From Rhynchopus sp. YZ270_cl-10 (lineage: Eukaryota > Euglenozoa > Diplonemea > Diplonemida > Diplonemidae), in the NCBI GenBank assembly GCA_964035575.1, contig OZ037862.1, positions 744,001 through 808,000 of the forward strand: 64,000 bases of DNA, given 5' to 3'. The notes beneath the pieces were generated by a model that was not told the origin of the DNA, made no database searches, and saw only the letters and a list, made by a program, of their open reading frames with translations. Within the stretch, counting starts at the first letter, position 1, and each line of letters starts with the position of its first letter. The position numbers and the translations under genes were made by a program. Positions 10,144 to 22,813 of this stretch are shown one piece after another.

Positions 10144-13100
10144 ATGAAGTATACCATAGCGTTGTTGGCAGCGATGGTGGGTTTGTGTTCTGGAGCAGAC
10201 GAATGCGTGGACCTTGCGTGCGCTCCGAATGCAGAGTCGATCCTGCTTGCAGGTGAGGTATGTGGCTTGAGACGCAAACCACGCCATTTCTATGTAGCAA
10301 ACCATCCTTAACTGTACCAACAGACCTGCGTATGCAGATGCAAAGACCTGTGGACGAATGAGCCCGCTTGCACAGACTGCAAAGATGCAGCGGCAAAGCC
10401 ACCTGGCTGCAACACATGCTTGTCAGAGAAGTATGTAAACCGTGTAGTGTTATTTTAGCAAGTTATTTTTCGAAAAAGACCGGAGCGCTTTCGCAGTCTT
10501 GGAGCACACAAAGTTCAGGTGCTTTGTACGGTGGTAACGTATCACCACCACACCACACCAGTGGGCTATACTCCGTTCAGGCGTTACCCACTCTAACTTC
10601 GTTATCAAACACCACACCACTACAGTGCGATTAATTTCCCCGACTGCGCCGAATGCAAGACTACCCAGCACTGCAACAGCCACGCAACAGAGGCGTACCG
10701 CAAGACGGCTACGTCCTGTGGCTGCAAATGTTCCAACAAATGGGAAGGCGACGCTTGCCAGACGTGCCCACCCGAGTACGACGCAGACTTCGACTGCAAC
10801 AAATGCAAGGTCGGGAAGGCGTTTGGCGACCCGAACAGCAAAGAGGGCTGCACGCTGTGCGACGCAACCTACTGCAGCGGACACGTCGTCCAGGGCGAGG
10901 TCCCGAAGCTGGACGGGAACTACTGCAACTGCCAGGACGTGTGCCGGAACAGATGGGAGGGTGCGACGTGCAACACCTGCTTCGAAGGCTTCGATGAGAG
11001 TGCTGACTGCGACCAATGTCTTATCGGATGGATCGAGGGCCAGCCCCAGGGCGGTAACAAGAACTGCGATATGTGCACCAAGTCTTCAGAGGGGATGACA
11101 AACTGTGAATCCGTTTCATCCAACCGGGTGAAGTGCCAGTGCTCAAAGTGCATTGCTGGGTATGAGGGTGACACATGCGAGTCCTGCCTTGACGGGTTCG
11201 TGAGGGGAGAGGGTTTCACGCAAACCGACCCGAAGTGCAAGCAGTGCTCCAATGCTGACTGCAACAACCACGCAGACAGGATTGAATCCAACGCTGCCCG
11301 CACTCAATGTGAGTGCAAGTGTTCCACTGGATACGAGGGTGATTCTTGTCAGTACTGCATTGAGGGGTACTACCAGGATGGGACGTCGTGCTTCAAGTGC
11401 ACATCTGAGACGCACTGCAACAACAGGGCGAAAACGATTACCTCCGACAAGGTGACGTGCCAGTGCAAGGAGTGCCGCAACATGTGGACGGAGTCTGACA
11501 ACTGCAAGACATGCCCTGAGTATTTCGCAGGGGGTGACTGCGAGACGTGTGACGCAACCCACATCAAATACCCCGCTTGCACGGAGGAGTGCACTGTGAA
11601 GACCCACTGCATGCAGGGCGGTACGGAGTTGGCTGAGCACGTCGTTGCAAACAGCGCAAGAACGTCGTGCGTGTGTGATTGCAAGGACGGCTTCGACGGG
11701 GACAACTGCGAGAACTGTGCGGCAGGCTACAAAGGCACCTCCCCTGACTGCAGGAAATGCTCTATCTCGCTCGACTGTGTCGAGGCGAACACTAAGTCTG
11801 TGTCGTCCGTCAAGTCTGGTAACTCGTTTGACTGCACCTGCAAGTGCATGACGGGATACGAGGGCCTGAAGTGTGAGAGCTGTAAGAAGGGCTACACCAT
11901 GCAAGGCAACAAATGCGTGAAGTGCACTGTCGACACACACTGCAATGGCCACGCAGTGTCCGCGAGCTCGGACTCTAACCGCAAGTGTACTTGCAACTGC
12001 GACCCAAAAACAAAATGGTTCGGGGATGACTGCGGCTCTTGTGCACCACAGTACGAGATCGTCACTGGAAACTGCGACAGATGCCTGGACGGGTTTTCGG
12101 GCTACCCTACCTGCGAAAAGTGTACGATCGAGCAGCATTGTGGTGGTAGTGTTCGTGCGACGGAAGTGTACACAGATGATAGCAGAAGCAACTGCAAGTG
12201 CAAGTGCAAGACTGGCTTCGACGGTGTGGACAGTGGTTGCGACAAGTGTGCAGAGGGGTACTCTGGCTTCCCGAACTGCAAGAAGTGCGAAGTGGAAGAA
12301 CACTGCAATGGACGTGCTACGGGCATTGAGTCGGATGCCGCGCGTACGAAGTGCGTCTGTATCTGCACTGCGCAGTACGAAGGAGACAAGTGCGACGTGT
12401 GCGCTGCGGGCTACATTGGAGAGACACCACTACCAGCAGCTGGCACGTGCACAAAGTGCAGCAACGCGGAGCACTGCAGTGGCAACGCTGTGGGGGAGCC
12501 GACAGATGACGGCACCCGCACGAAGTGTTCTTGCGATTGCGTGAACTACTTCATGGAGGAAAATAACTGCGCTGTGTGCAACGACACGTACTCTGGCGAC
12601 CGTTGCGACTCGTGCGCCAATCCGGCTGGTATTCTGCCTTCTTGTAACGAATGCAACACGAAGGAGCACTGCAGTGGCAACGCTCAGTCCGTTGTCAACG
12701 ACGGCGGGTCTTGCAAGTGCAGCTGCAGAGGCAACTGGAATGGAGACGACTGTGCGACGTGCCCGGGGTCGTTCAACCCGGACATCGACTGTGGGGAGTG
12801 CTCCGACGCGATGTCGTGCAACAACCACGGCACAGCCGTCGTGACGGCCAACGGCTGCTTCTGCAAAGGAGACTCCGTCTGCGGCAACTACTCGGCGCCG
12901 TACGACCCAGCCTTCCCCGATGCCCAAGCCTGCTACTGCAAGGATGTCAACAACGTGAAGACGTGCCCGTGTGGTGTCTACGGCTGCAAGTTCTGGGGGA
13001 GCTGCAACGGAATGTGGCAGGGCAGGAACTGCGACTACTGCGACACCACCCGCTACAGGCAGGACGGTGACCGGTGCCACGAGTGTGCCGACGGCAGAGT

Positions 13101-15960
13101 CTCATACCCCAGATGCTACTCGTGCAGCGAAGGCGACTGGGCAGACAGGTGGGGATGCAATGCAAAGAGGGGGACCGCAGCACCAGCAGTGGGCAACCAG
13201 AGGTGCGAGTGCAACTGCAAGTCGGGCTTCGAAGACCCCCCGAACTGCGGGAGATGTGCTTACGGTTGGATTGAGGATAACTTCTTCCCTGACATGCCCT
13301 GCAGACCGTGCCAGCAGCAGGACTGCAGCGGGAACGCCGCTTTCATTGGAAGCAACGCAAACCGCACCGAATGCGTCTGCACATGCAAAGCCGGATACGA
13401 CCACGGTGTGCTCGGGCAATGCTCGTGCTGCAGTGCGGGCTACATTGATGTGAACATCAACACCAGGGACCCCGCCGACTGCACGAAGTGCTCGATCGCC
13501 ACGCATTGCAACGGAAACGCCATCTCCGTGCACGACGACGGTAACCGCACTGAGTGCGCGTGTGAATGCTACGGGCAGTGGGAGGACAAGTACAACACAA
13601 CCACACAGCGCGTTGAGAAGTGTGGGTTCTGTGACAGGACGAGGTTTGGGGGAGCTGACTGCGACGAGTGTGCGGTGGGGAATGTGCACTACCCGTATTG
13701 CTACAAATGCTCGCCTGACTCGCATTGCCATGGACATGCTGTTACGGCTTCCTCCGACCCCTCTGGCCAGGAGTGCACGTGTGAGTGCAGCAACAACTGG
13801 GGTGGTGCGGGTGGGACATGCAAAACATGCCCTCTCCCGTACAGTGGTGCTGATTGTAACGAGTGTGACGGTGGTGCCGACATCAACACGTTCCCCGACT
13901 GTCAAGCGCAGTGCACGGCGAACAAGGACTGCAACAACCATGCCTACAGCCCTGTTCAGGTCGACACGTCTGTAACACCCTCTGTGTATGTCCCCTCCCT
14001 TACTTGAAACCTACGGGTTCCCATTATCACATCTTCAGGTGCAAATGCGACTGCCGCAACAAGTGGACTGGAGACGCATGCGACATTTGCCCAGAGCAGT
14101 ACGGTGGGGCGGACTGCGAGTTGTGCGGAAAGTATGTATTGCACCGTTCTTTGTCCTTGTGTTACATTTCTGCGGAGACACAGCCCAAGTTTGCGGATAC
14201 AGCGAGTTGTGCGAAAATACCCCTGCATGTTTATTTCAACTTGGTGCCAACTTCATATACTGAAGGGTTTCCAACATGCAACCTATGCTACACACAACAC
14301 CCTTTGTCCACAGAGACCACTTCATGAAGGACGGCGACTGCCAAAGCTGCACCAACGAGGCCTTCTGCAACGGCAGGGCACGCAAAGCACGCGCAACCAG
14401 CGAGGTACCCAAAAATACCTTTTTTTTTTTTTTCATTACCACTATGTTTTAGCGCTTCTTGTTTTTCTTGCGGATGTTAGTGCACTTTCCGACCACGTTT
14501 TCTATTTCACCCCCACATTTTGAGATGAAAGTGACTAATAAGGCTTAGCAAACTTTTCTATGATCCGCCTTCACAACCCACCCCCCTCACTACAGAAATG
14601 CGAATGCGAGATCTGCGAAGGCATGTGGGGGGGCGAGCACTGCGATGAGTGCCCGGCCGACTTTGGCGGTGTGAACTGCGACACCTGCGCACCGGGGTTC
14701 ACTATGTTCCCTGAGTGCATGGCGTGCGACGACACTATGTGCCACGAGGGACGTTCTGAGTTCATGACCTCGGATGGGGATGTGTGTGAGTGTGCATGCC
14801 TGCCACGGTTTGCAGGCCCACAGTGCAATGACTGTGCGAACAGCTTTGACCAGACGTCGGACTGCCAGCACTGCCCTATGCCCTTTGCCGGGGAGTACTG
14901 CGACTCCTGCGCTGTGGGATATGCACAGTACCCTACTTGCTTTGCGTGCGACAAGTCTGCCTGCCCTAACGGCCTGGCCGACTCGGTCACCTCTGACGGA
15001 ACATACTGCATCTGCATCTGCTCGAGTGAATCCTGCGGCGGCTACGGCAGCTGCATCATGCCACACCCCAACACAAACAACGCAGTTGTCCCTACCGACC
15101 CCTCCTCAGGCGACGAATCGCGCACAGTGACGTTCACCCTCCCGACCCGCACCCTCACCGTGACGCAGGTCTGCCAGAGTGTCACTGCCGAGCTTGACAT
15201 CACGCTTGCTCCCTTCGAGGAGACCTCTGGGCCCGACGTCAACGGCGCTGCGTCGGAAACAGGTTCTGACGACGGCAGCAGCTTCCCATGGTGGCTCCTT
15301 GTGTTGCTTGGTTTGTTCATCAGTTCCTGCTTCTTCGCAGCGTTCCTCTTAATGCGCAAGAAGAAGGACGACGATGATCACAAAGACTTCCACCCCGACC
15401 CGGACTGCTCGAACGACCTCATGGTGCCGCTCGGCGACATCAAGAAGGACGAAGAGCTCGGAACAGACCAGAACAATGTCTACGCGCCTGACGACGATTC
15501 CATGGGTTCTGCACCAGCCTCGGACGGCATGGGCGGCGGTGACGCAGACTCCATGGGTGCCCCCGACGAAGGCGTTAAGGACGAGGTATGGCATTTGCAT
15601 TTCATACAGTCAAGTTCTCTCTGCAATTTCGATAACCAAGAGAACCCCACTGCATTTGGGTCGGCACCAAAACCGGGTGTTTCCGCCACCTTTTCTCTAG
15701 GAAAACACTTCTCTTTTAGTGGGAGGAGTGATTGATAACAATACATTTTGCGGTATCAATTTTGTGCTGTCTGATGACCAATGTGATGGTGACTAAGCAC
15801 CGGGTTTATTTTACACAACTTCTTTAACATAAACATAAGCCAATTCTGCAAGAGGCAAAAACCCTCTAAATACCTAGTCGAAACTTAACAAAAAAAAATC
15901 CTCCCACAAACACAGAACCTCCTTGGCGAAAGTGATGAAGATGAACGGATGGATGTCTAA
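10144..15960 (+). CDS. Large cysteine-repeat (EGF/laminin-like) type I membrane protein
   Basis: Seven exons (10144-10257, 10324-10430, 10626-13985, 14039-14131, 14314-14404, 14596-15585, 15916-15960) give 1599 residues. Exon 1 encodes a signal peptide, MKYTIALLAAMVGLCSGA. Then follow some 25-30 cysteine-rich modules of about 45-50 residues with the pattern C.C.C..(Y/F)EGD.C..C..GY....C.KC...HC, as in laminin-type EGF repeats. One transmembrane helix (about 1487-1508, WWLLVLLGLFISSCFFAAFL) is followed by RKKK and a roughly 90-residue acidic cytosolic tail ending LLGESDEDERMDV. It is probably a surface or endomembrane receptor or adhesin; ligand and function are unknown. All junctions keep frame; donor 14405 (GTACCC) is non-standard. 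The nearly uninterrupted 3.4 kb exon shows high Cys and Gly codon use. Confidence 0.85.
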
Positions 15961-17859
15961 AAAGATCATTGAAAAACCACACCCCAACAACAACCGCAAC
16001 AACACGGATTGGTAAGTGTCAAATATGTTCCACAGTTTTCCCCCTCCTTTCCCATCCTTAAGGTGGCTTGAACATGAGAGGTTTACGCTCATCTTACTTT
16101 AGGTGGCAAAGCCGCTTGAGGCTGAGAATCATCCCAACCTTTTTTTTTTTTTTTGAAATTTTTTTTATAAGATATGTATGCAGAGGCGTTCATCTTATCT
16201 TCCTTTTTTTTTACCGTCTGCGTTCATTCGTACGGTTCCGCAACCGCATTTTTTTTTTTCTTTTTGAATTTTTTTTGATCCCATCCTCCCTTTCTACACC
16301 CATTCCCCAATAGTTATGGTTCTTTTGCTTTTTTTGCCGGCGTTTGGTTTTTTTATTTTATTTTCTTTTTGCTACATCCAAGCAAACTGCAAATGAGTGT
16401 CACCCTTGCGTTGGTGTTTCCCATACCTTGAGAAAAAAGACAGAGAGAAAAAGGTCATGCCATTTTGTAGGTTGGTACACTGCAATGTTGTGTGATATGA
16501 CTTACATGATGAATATTAACGACACTTCTTAAGGATGTGTCATTTATCATTGTACTATGTCATGTCATGCCAAAAGCAAGATCGCAGTGTCGCCACAGTG
16601 CATTTTTTTTTTTTTTAAATACAGCTCCGGACAAAAAACAAAGCTCGAAACTACTAAATTTCAAAAAAAAAAAGAAGAAAAAAAGCCCCCAGGAGGCCCT
16701 TTTCCGGGGGTTCTGGACTGTACTGGACAAAAAAAAATAATTGCATTGGCAAATAGTTGAGAACGCTGAGGTGTCACTGTGTTCCTTTTATTTTTCAAAA
16801 AAAAACAAAACAAAAAAACAACAAAAAAAAAAAAAAAAAAATCGAGATGTGAAAGAGATAATGTAAAAAAACAAAAACAAATCAAACCAAAAAAAAAAAA
16901 GTCTATGGTGGAGAGGGGGGGGTCACGGCACCGTAAGCTCTTAAATGTAGCTTGCATGCACATAGTTGTCTTGAACCCACCCCCCTCCTTGCCTTCATGT
17001 GCGCAATTCACGACTGCACAAAGATTACCCTTTGTGGTCCTTGCCTTGTTGTTTTGAGATTATTTAAGCTAAACACGAGAGGCCAAGGTTAAGGTTCAAG
17101 GAGGGAGGGGGTAATGTTGCTCGGTGCCATGTAAAAAAAAAAAAAAACCAACAAAAAAACAAAAACAACAGCAAAAAAAAAACAAGCATTAAAAAAAAAG
17201 AGGAAAAAAAAACGTTGTAAAAAAAAAGCAGTTTTCATGAATTTCGTGTACAAGATTTTTCAGAACAAAAAAAAAAAAAAAACAAAACAAAACAAAACAA
17301 AAACAAAAACAATCTTCCCACGACCTTCATTGCGCTGTGGCGCTCAAAAACAAACAAACAAAACAGTCAATTTTTCATTGCATGCACGGGGTTCCGTTAT
17401 CACATTTCATCTTCGAACCTTTTTTGTTTTGCAAAGAAAAATGCCACAATTTTGTCCGAAAATACATGGACAATTTCTGTGGCTTTTTTTTTTTGTCTGC
17501 AAAACCGGTTTTTTCTCAATTTCTTTTTGAGAAAAGATGAGTGGTTTTTGGTCTTCACTGTGAGAGCTACAAAAATTATATTGACTGAAATCTTCCCCTT
17601 TTTTACTCGACGAACAAATACCAACAAAACAAAAAAAAAGTGAACAACATGAGTTTCTTTCGCATTCCAGTCCGAGTTTGCTATCCCTTCTTTTTTGCAT
17701 TTTTTTTTTTTTTCCTTTTTGCAATACGGCGCAGTGGGACATTGGAGTTGTAATTAGATTTTTTTTTTTGTCAATAAAGTGCCCTTGGGGATTACCTTGG
17801 GCGGAGAAACTGAAGGCCAGCGTTTTCCCCTCTTTTCTTTCTTTCTTTTAAACTCAACG

Positions 17860-17900
17860 CTTTCAATTCTGAACTGAAAGTATGCGAATTTAATTTTAAA
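17860..17900 (+). repeat. TGAAAG dyad repeat
   Basis: CTTTCAATTCTGAACTGAAAG is followed by TATGCGAATTTAAT. It is close to 22184-22216 in an intron of the dysferlin-domain gene and to 8711-8739 in VPS35L intron 2. The arms CTTTCA and TGAAAG form a short hairpin. Confidence 0.5.
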
Positions 17901-19267
17901 TCACGTGTGAAGTGTTGACATCTGAATATTGCAACTCCCTCATTTTTGTCCCTGAGAAGAAAAAATTAAAAAAAATATTTTGCAAAAAAGGAGAGAAACA
18001 GAGGGGTACTCTTTAACAAATGCTTAGAACACTCATGTCCGTTTCAACAGTCGTCTTATCCCTTCCCACAACCATCCCCGCACTATGTCTCAGTTTTTCT
18101 ATTTATCATGCCCACCGGCACACTAAAAGCAAAGTGTTTTCACAGGACAAAAGGAGAAAACGGAGGAGAGGGTGAAAGAGAGTAACTCAAAAGAGTGCTT
18201 TTCTTTTTTTCTTTTTTCTTTTTTCTTTTCTCATCAAAAAAAGAGAGTGCATTGCATTCTCTGAGAGAAATCGGCAAGTTGTCGTTACATTTGTATCACA
18301 TTTGCCCTGTCTTTGTGACGTTGCTTTGAGGCAGAGTGGAGGGTTTGGCCCCACACACATCTTAATTCCCCTTTATTTGTTGCTGCTTTTTAGGTTTAGT
18401 CATTGGGTGAAAAAAAAAATATGCGGGGAAAATAATTGTTCAGTGTTCCGTGTATTTTATTTTATTTTAAAGCATGATAATATGTGGATTTAGTCATCTT
18501 TTCATGAAGCGTCGATGTTGATGGTTGGCAAAAAAAAACTTTCTTTTTTTTTCCCCTCAAAAAAGAAGTGTTCCGTTTTTTTTTTTAACCAAAATCAAGG
18601 AAAGATAAAAAGCGAAATAATGAAAGCGTTTTGGTATAGCGAATCACATCCTCTCAGGAGGGTCTACACTATAACACAACCAAGTTTTCAAAAAAAAAAA
18701 AAAAAAAAAAAAGACAACAAAAACGCACCACACACATGCTCATATTCTGCGTTGTTTTTTCCCCCCTTTTTTTGCCCATCCATTCCGTTTCTGTTGCGAT
18801 TACCCCCCTCTCCCCTCATCCACCCCCCCCTTTTTTTTTTTGTCCAAGACACCCTCCCTCCTTTCCCTCTGACAGGGAAACTTTTTTTTTTTATGTCTTT
18901 CTTTCTTTATCATACTTATACATGGACTGCGCAAAATCTTCTTTTTTTTTTTTATCCTGGGTGGTTTTTCGTCTTGACGAGGAAAAACTGCATCTATTCC
19001 AAAACAAAAAAACTTTGCAGGAAAAGACATTTGTGCAGTCTATGTTCAGTGGCCCAAAAAAAAAGATTTTTTTTAATTTTACCGTAACAATAGATCCCCC
19101 CCCCTTCTGTTCTGGATGAGGCAATAATTCTATTCTTTTATACAACTACGTAGAATGAAGTGCTCTCTGGGATTCGATAAAAGAATCAACGCCTGCTGTC
19201 CGATGTACGAGGTTGTTGGCACTTCCTTCCTTTCAACAAATTTCTCTTTTATTTTCCAGCGCAGCTG

Positions 19268-19325
19268 ATGCTGTGCGATAACGAATATGATCACTAAGCA
19301 CGAGAGGCTTAGGATCATCTGATAA
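19268..19325 (+). repeat. CTAAGC/GCTTAG hairpin element
   Basis: CTAAGC (19294-19299), a 7-nt loop ACGAGAG and GCTTAG (19307-19312) form a perfect 6-bp hairpin. It is preceded by GCTGTGCGATAACGA and followed by a T-rich CAACTTTTCTTT-like tail, shared with other copies. Confidence 0.7.
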
Positions 19326-19439
19326 ACTTTTCTTTATTTTCCAACTCTATTTCCCCTCTCATCTACTCCACAGAAAAAAACCTCTCTTTTCTTCTCTCTC
19401 TCTCTTTTTCCAACTCTACACAATAAACCTTTTTTTTAG

Positions 19440-22400
19440 GTGAGTTGCAAAAAAAACAACAAAACAACACAATTGCTGGCATCGCTATTTCAGGAAGGCT
19501 CGCTGCTGAGGGGAGGAGTCCTTCAGAGGAGCCGCATATCTTTTCTCCAAGCTCTTCTCCCACTCATGGGCATACGCATGCACACCCGCCACCCCCCGCC
19601 ACCCTAGAGGCGTTGTCCCTCCCCCTCGCCCTCCCCGATGCTGCCATCCTCGCGATAGACTCTACAGAGCGTTATGTCGCTGTCGCTATGGAGCTAGAGG
19701 GGTTTTACTGTCCGTCGGGATGGCTTTATGTATGGGACGCATCGACCGGGGCGGTGGTCACAGAGAAGGATGGGACTGCATGGGAGTGTTCTGAAGGGGA
19801 GAAGGTGACAAAGGTGAAGCTGTCACCAAAAGGTGCGGTCGTGGCGTTGGCGACGACTGCGGGGCGGGTGGTGGTGCAGTCTGCATTGAGGTCGGTGGAT
19901 CGGAGGTTGGATGGGCTGGCATTGCATCATAGTGCGCATACTGCACGGATAACAGATGTGTGTTGGGGCTATAAAGGGATCTATTCATGCGACGAAGCCG
20001 GGCAGATCTATGAATTTCACTGGAAAGCCTCCTTCGCACCAACCCTCCTCGCAGATGTCAACGAGCCGGTCCTCCAAATCTCCTCGAGATCCTTTACCGG
20101 GGCGTATGCGGAGGATTGTGTGCTTCTCGTGGTGGTGACTGCACGACGTTGTCTTCTGATTGATACGGATACTGGAATGGTTGCAACGGTTGCAGGGAAG
20201 GGTCCTCAAGAAGGGCCAGTTGGTGCCTGTTTTACCTGGGGGTGTGGGGATTTGGTGGTCGCATTTCCTTCTTCGGTGTGGATTATTGCGGTGACAGATT
20301 TGGCAATGGGGGTGGAGGTGAAAAACAAGGTTGTCTGTGAGAATGGGGTGCAGCTGTTGGCACCGTTGCGGGATGGGAGGGTTGCGGGGTTGTGTGGTGG
20401 TGGGGTGCAGCTTATCTCCCCTGCGACGGGGGTGGTGGAGGAGGTGGCGTGTAGTGGGGTGGTGGATGCGGCGTTTACACATCGGGGGGATGTGGTGCTG
20501 CTTTTGGAGGATGGGGTGGAATGGCTCTCTGTTGGCGAGAAACGTGGTGGACGCAACGCACATAAGAAGTACACTAACAGCCACTTCGCCAGCGGCGCCG
20601 GACGACGCACCATTCCAGGCAAAGTTGCCTGCACCGCCGCCACAGCAGCAGCACTCTCGATCGCTACCGCACTCTGCCCACCATATCCTCTCTCACCACG
20701 CAAACGCTCACGTCAAGAAGCGCCACGCCAACAAGCCCCTATGCAGCCCACCGCCTTCATCGCACCGGAAAACATAGAAAAGGCCAAACAGCTGAGCATG
20801 GGGATGATCACCTCCGCCTCCTCCATGTGGTCCAGTGTCCTCAGGATGGCGGAGGAGCCGATACCGTACAACGTGATTGTTATCATTGTTGCTTCGATGT
20901 CGGCTGTTGCGGTTGCGGTCCCGATTCGGAGGGTGCGGAAGCACTCTCGGCCGAGGGTGATTAAGACAGGGAAGAAGGTGAAGGAGAAGGAGGCAACGAT
21001 TAAGGACCGTGTCAAGAAGGTGCATGCTGTGCGGGAGGCAGCGGATCTGGCGCCAGAGCAGCTGGTGTGCGTGCAGGATGAAGAGGCCTCGCTGTACGAA
21101 GACCGCATGCGGTGTCTGGTCGACGAAAGCCAACGCCGTCTCCTCCGCGACTATGAAACACGTGTCCAGACACTCAAAACAGAGTCCGCGGAAGTCGCCT
21201 CCACAACCGCAGCCATCGCAGTAGTGCTTGCGAGCTGGGGTGCCAACCCCCTTCAAGCACGCCACGACGAGGCTATTGAGATTGCCGTCGCCGCGGCCAC
21301 GGTGATATCAGTCTATGGGTGCTTCGAAATGGAGCGTAGGTTTGTGATACGCAATACACACCAAATGTGTCGTGAGTTGACAGAGTTGCTCCTCTGGAAT
21401 GTGGACGCAGACATCGACGACATCGAGCGTCGTGCGGAAAGGGAGCAACAGAAGCAAGAGCAGGAGGCACGTGAGCACCGCGCAGCAGAGGCCCGCGAAG
21501 CGGAGTTGATGCTTCCTGCAGCAAGCCTCTCAGTGTACCGCAGCTACGAAGGCGAGGAGGCGGATGAGCTTCTCAACGCAGTATGTCACACATTTTCAGC
21601 TAGACCGGCGTTTCTCGATGCAGTGTTTAGTTGAGTGTATTGGAAACTCATGTTTGGGATGTTGTATCCAAACTCTTTTGTGCAAAGCCGTCCAGTTGAT
21701 GCCGTACGATGTCCGTTGTGACGGTTTTATCTTATACGTTTTCTCAAGGATGTGGTTTATGACATCTTTCAACTTTTTATACATTGTATCTTATCTTGAC
21801 AGCTCGCAGCAGTGTCTGACATGAAGCAACAGACCAAGGCCACCGCATACGCAGCTGTCCTCGGTATTCTCATCCACGCAGGCGTCACGACGCAAATCAA
21901 GCGCAAAGAGAGCATGGTCACAGCACTTACCAAATGGGCGTCCGAAGCAATCGCACACGACTTTCTGACAAAGCCGAACTCACCCAAACCACAGAGAACA
22001 CACACTCCAAGGGTATGCACTATCCTCCTTACACCTACAATAACCCTCTACTTCCAAATAGACTAGACAACGGTGTTTTCACTTCAAAAGTTGGGATAGA
22101 TTTTTTTGCACCACTCAGTAAATTGCTCTTTGCTTAACGCATTCGCCTTCCTATCTGCAAGGTTTTTTTCATCACTTCGAAATACTTTCAATTCTGTGAG
22201 CTGAAAGTATATGAATCTAATCACTTCGCTCTCCTAACACTACTCCCTACAGCTCGAAATCCCAGAGGAGGTACGCAACCACGTCCCCCCCGAGATCCTC
22301 TCCGACTTTGGGGAGGAGCTGCAGCAGGCCTGCGACCCTCTTCTGGCACGCCACCGCGATGCGTTGCGTGCGCTGTTCACGGCGGCACCTTATGAGGGGA

Positions 22401-22813
22401 GACGTGTGGTGTATCAGCACCAGGGTACGCCGCTGTGGAAGACGGAGTGGGGTGCGGGGGTACTGCAGGCGACAGACCCGCCGGAGTGGGGCGAGTACGT
22501 GGATGGGAGGGTGCTGCGGAAGGTGGTGTACAATCCTATTGACGATCCTGACCTGCTTCCGAGTGTGTCGTGGGTGTGGGTTGGGGAGTGGACACAGGGC
22601 CCATGGGAGCACAGCATCCACGGCGACATCTGGGAACGTGAGTGTGGCATGTTCTCCGTCCTCCGTCGTCGCCGCTGGACCCGGAAATGGTACTGTCACC
22701 GCAACCACCAAGGCTTCCAAGATCTTGCCACATCTCAAGAAGCAGAAATGCTCGAATTTGCAACAAACGCAGTCCGCGACCTGGTCCATGCCACTGAAAA
22801 TAAGGGGGAATGA
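19440..22813 (+). CDS. WD40-like propeller, membrane segments and dysferlin (DysF) domain protein
   Basis: Exons 19440(?)-21580, 21803-22012 and 22253-22813 join in phase; the true start is unresolved because no ATG is in frame before 19688, inside the propeller. The first part has WD-like strands (GWLYVWDASTGAVV, HTARITDVCWGYKGIYSCDE, LLIDTDTGMVATVAG). Next come a hydrophobic segment YNVIVIIVASMSAVAVAVP, a Lys/Arg-rich stretch, a second weaker hydrophobic segment (EIAVAAATVISVYGCF) and a charged coiled coil. The last exon has DysF hallmarks: VVYQHQGTPLW, ATDPPEWGEYVDGR, SWVWVGEWT, and RRRRWTRK. DysF domains occur in dysferlin, peroxisomal/ER Pex30-type proteins and TECPR1. A role at ER, peroxisome or autophagic membranes is inference. 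Intron 2 carries a TGAAAG dyad repeat. Confidence 0.7.

Larger units (their letters stand above)
15961..19439. other. 3.5 kb gene desert rich in homopolymers
   Basis: I see no supportable gene here. The stretch is dominated by poly(A) and poly(T) runs of 8-20 nt, many CAAAA-type simple repeats (around 16795-16900 and 17275-17310), and T-rich blocks. A TGAAAG dyad repeat lies at 17860-17886, a degraded GAGAGGC element near 17075, and a good CTAAGC/GCTTAG hairpin at 19268-19325. The distal part must hold the 5' end of the next gene, which I could not define. Open frames here translate to Lys/Phe-rich low-complexity sequence. Confidence 0.65.

Noticed and set aside
15961-19439. Open frames in the gene desert (for example 16779-17057, 18515-19087)
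   Set aside because: They are built from poly(A)/poly(T) runs and have no conserved sequence or splice context.
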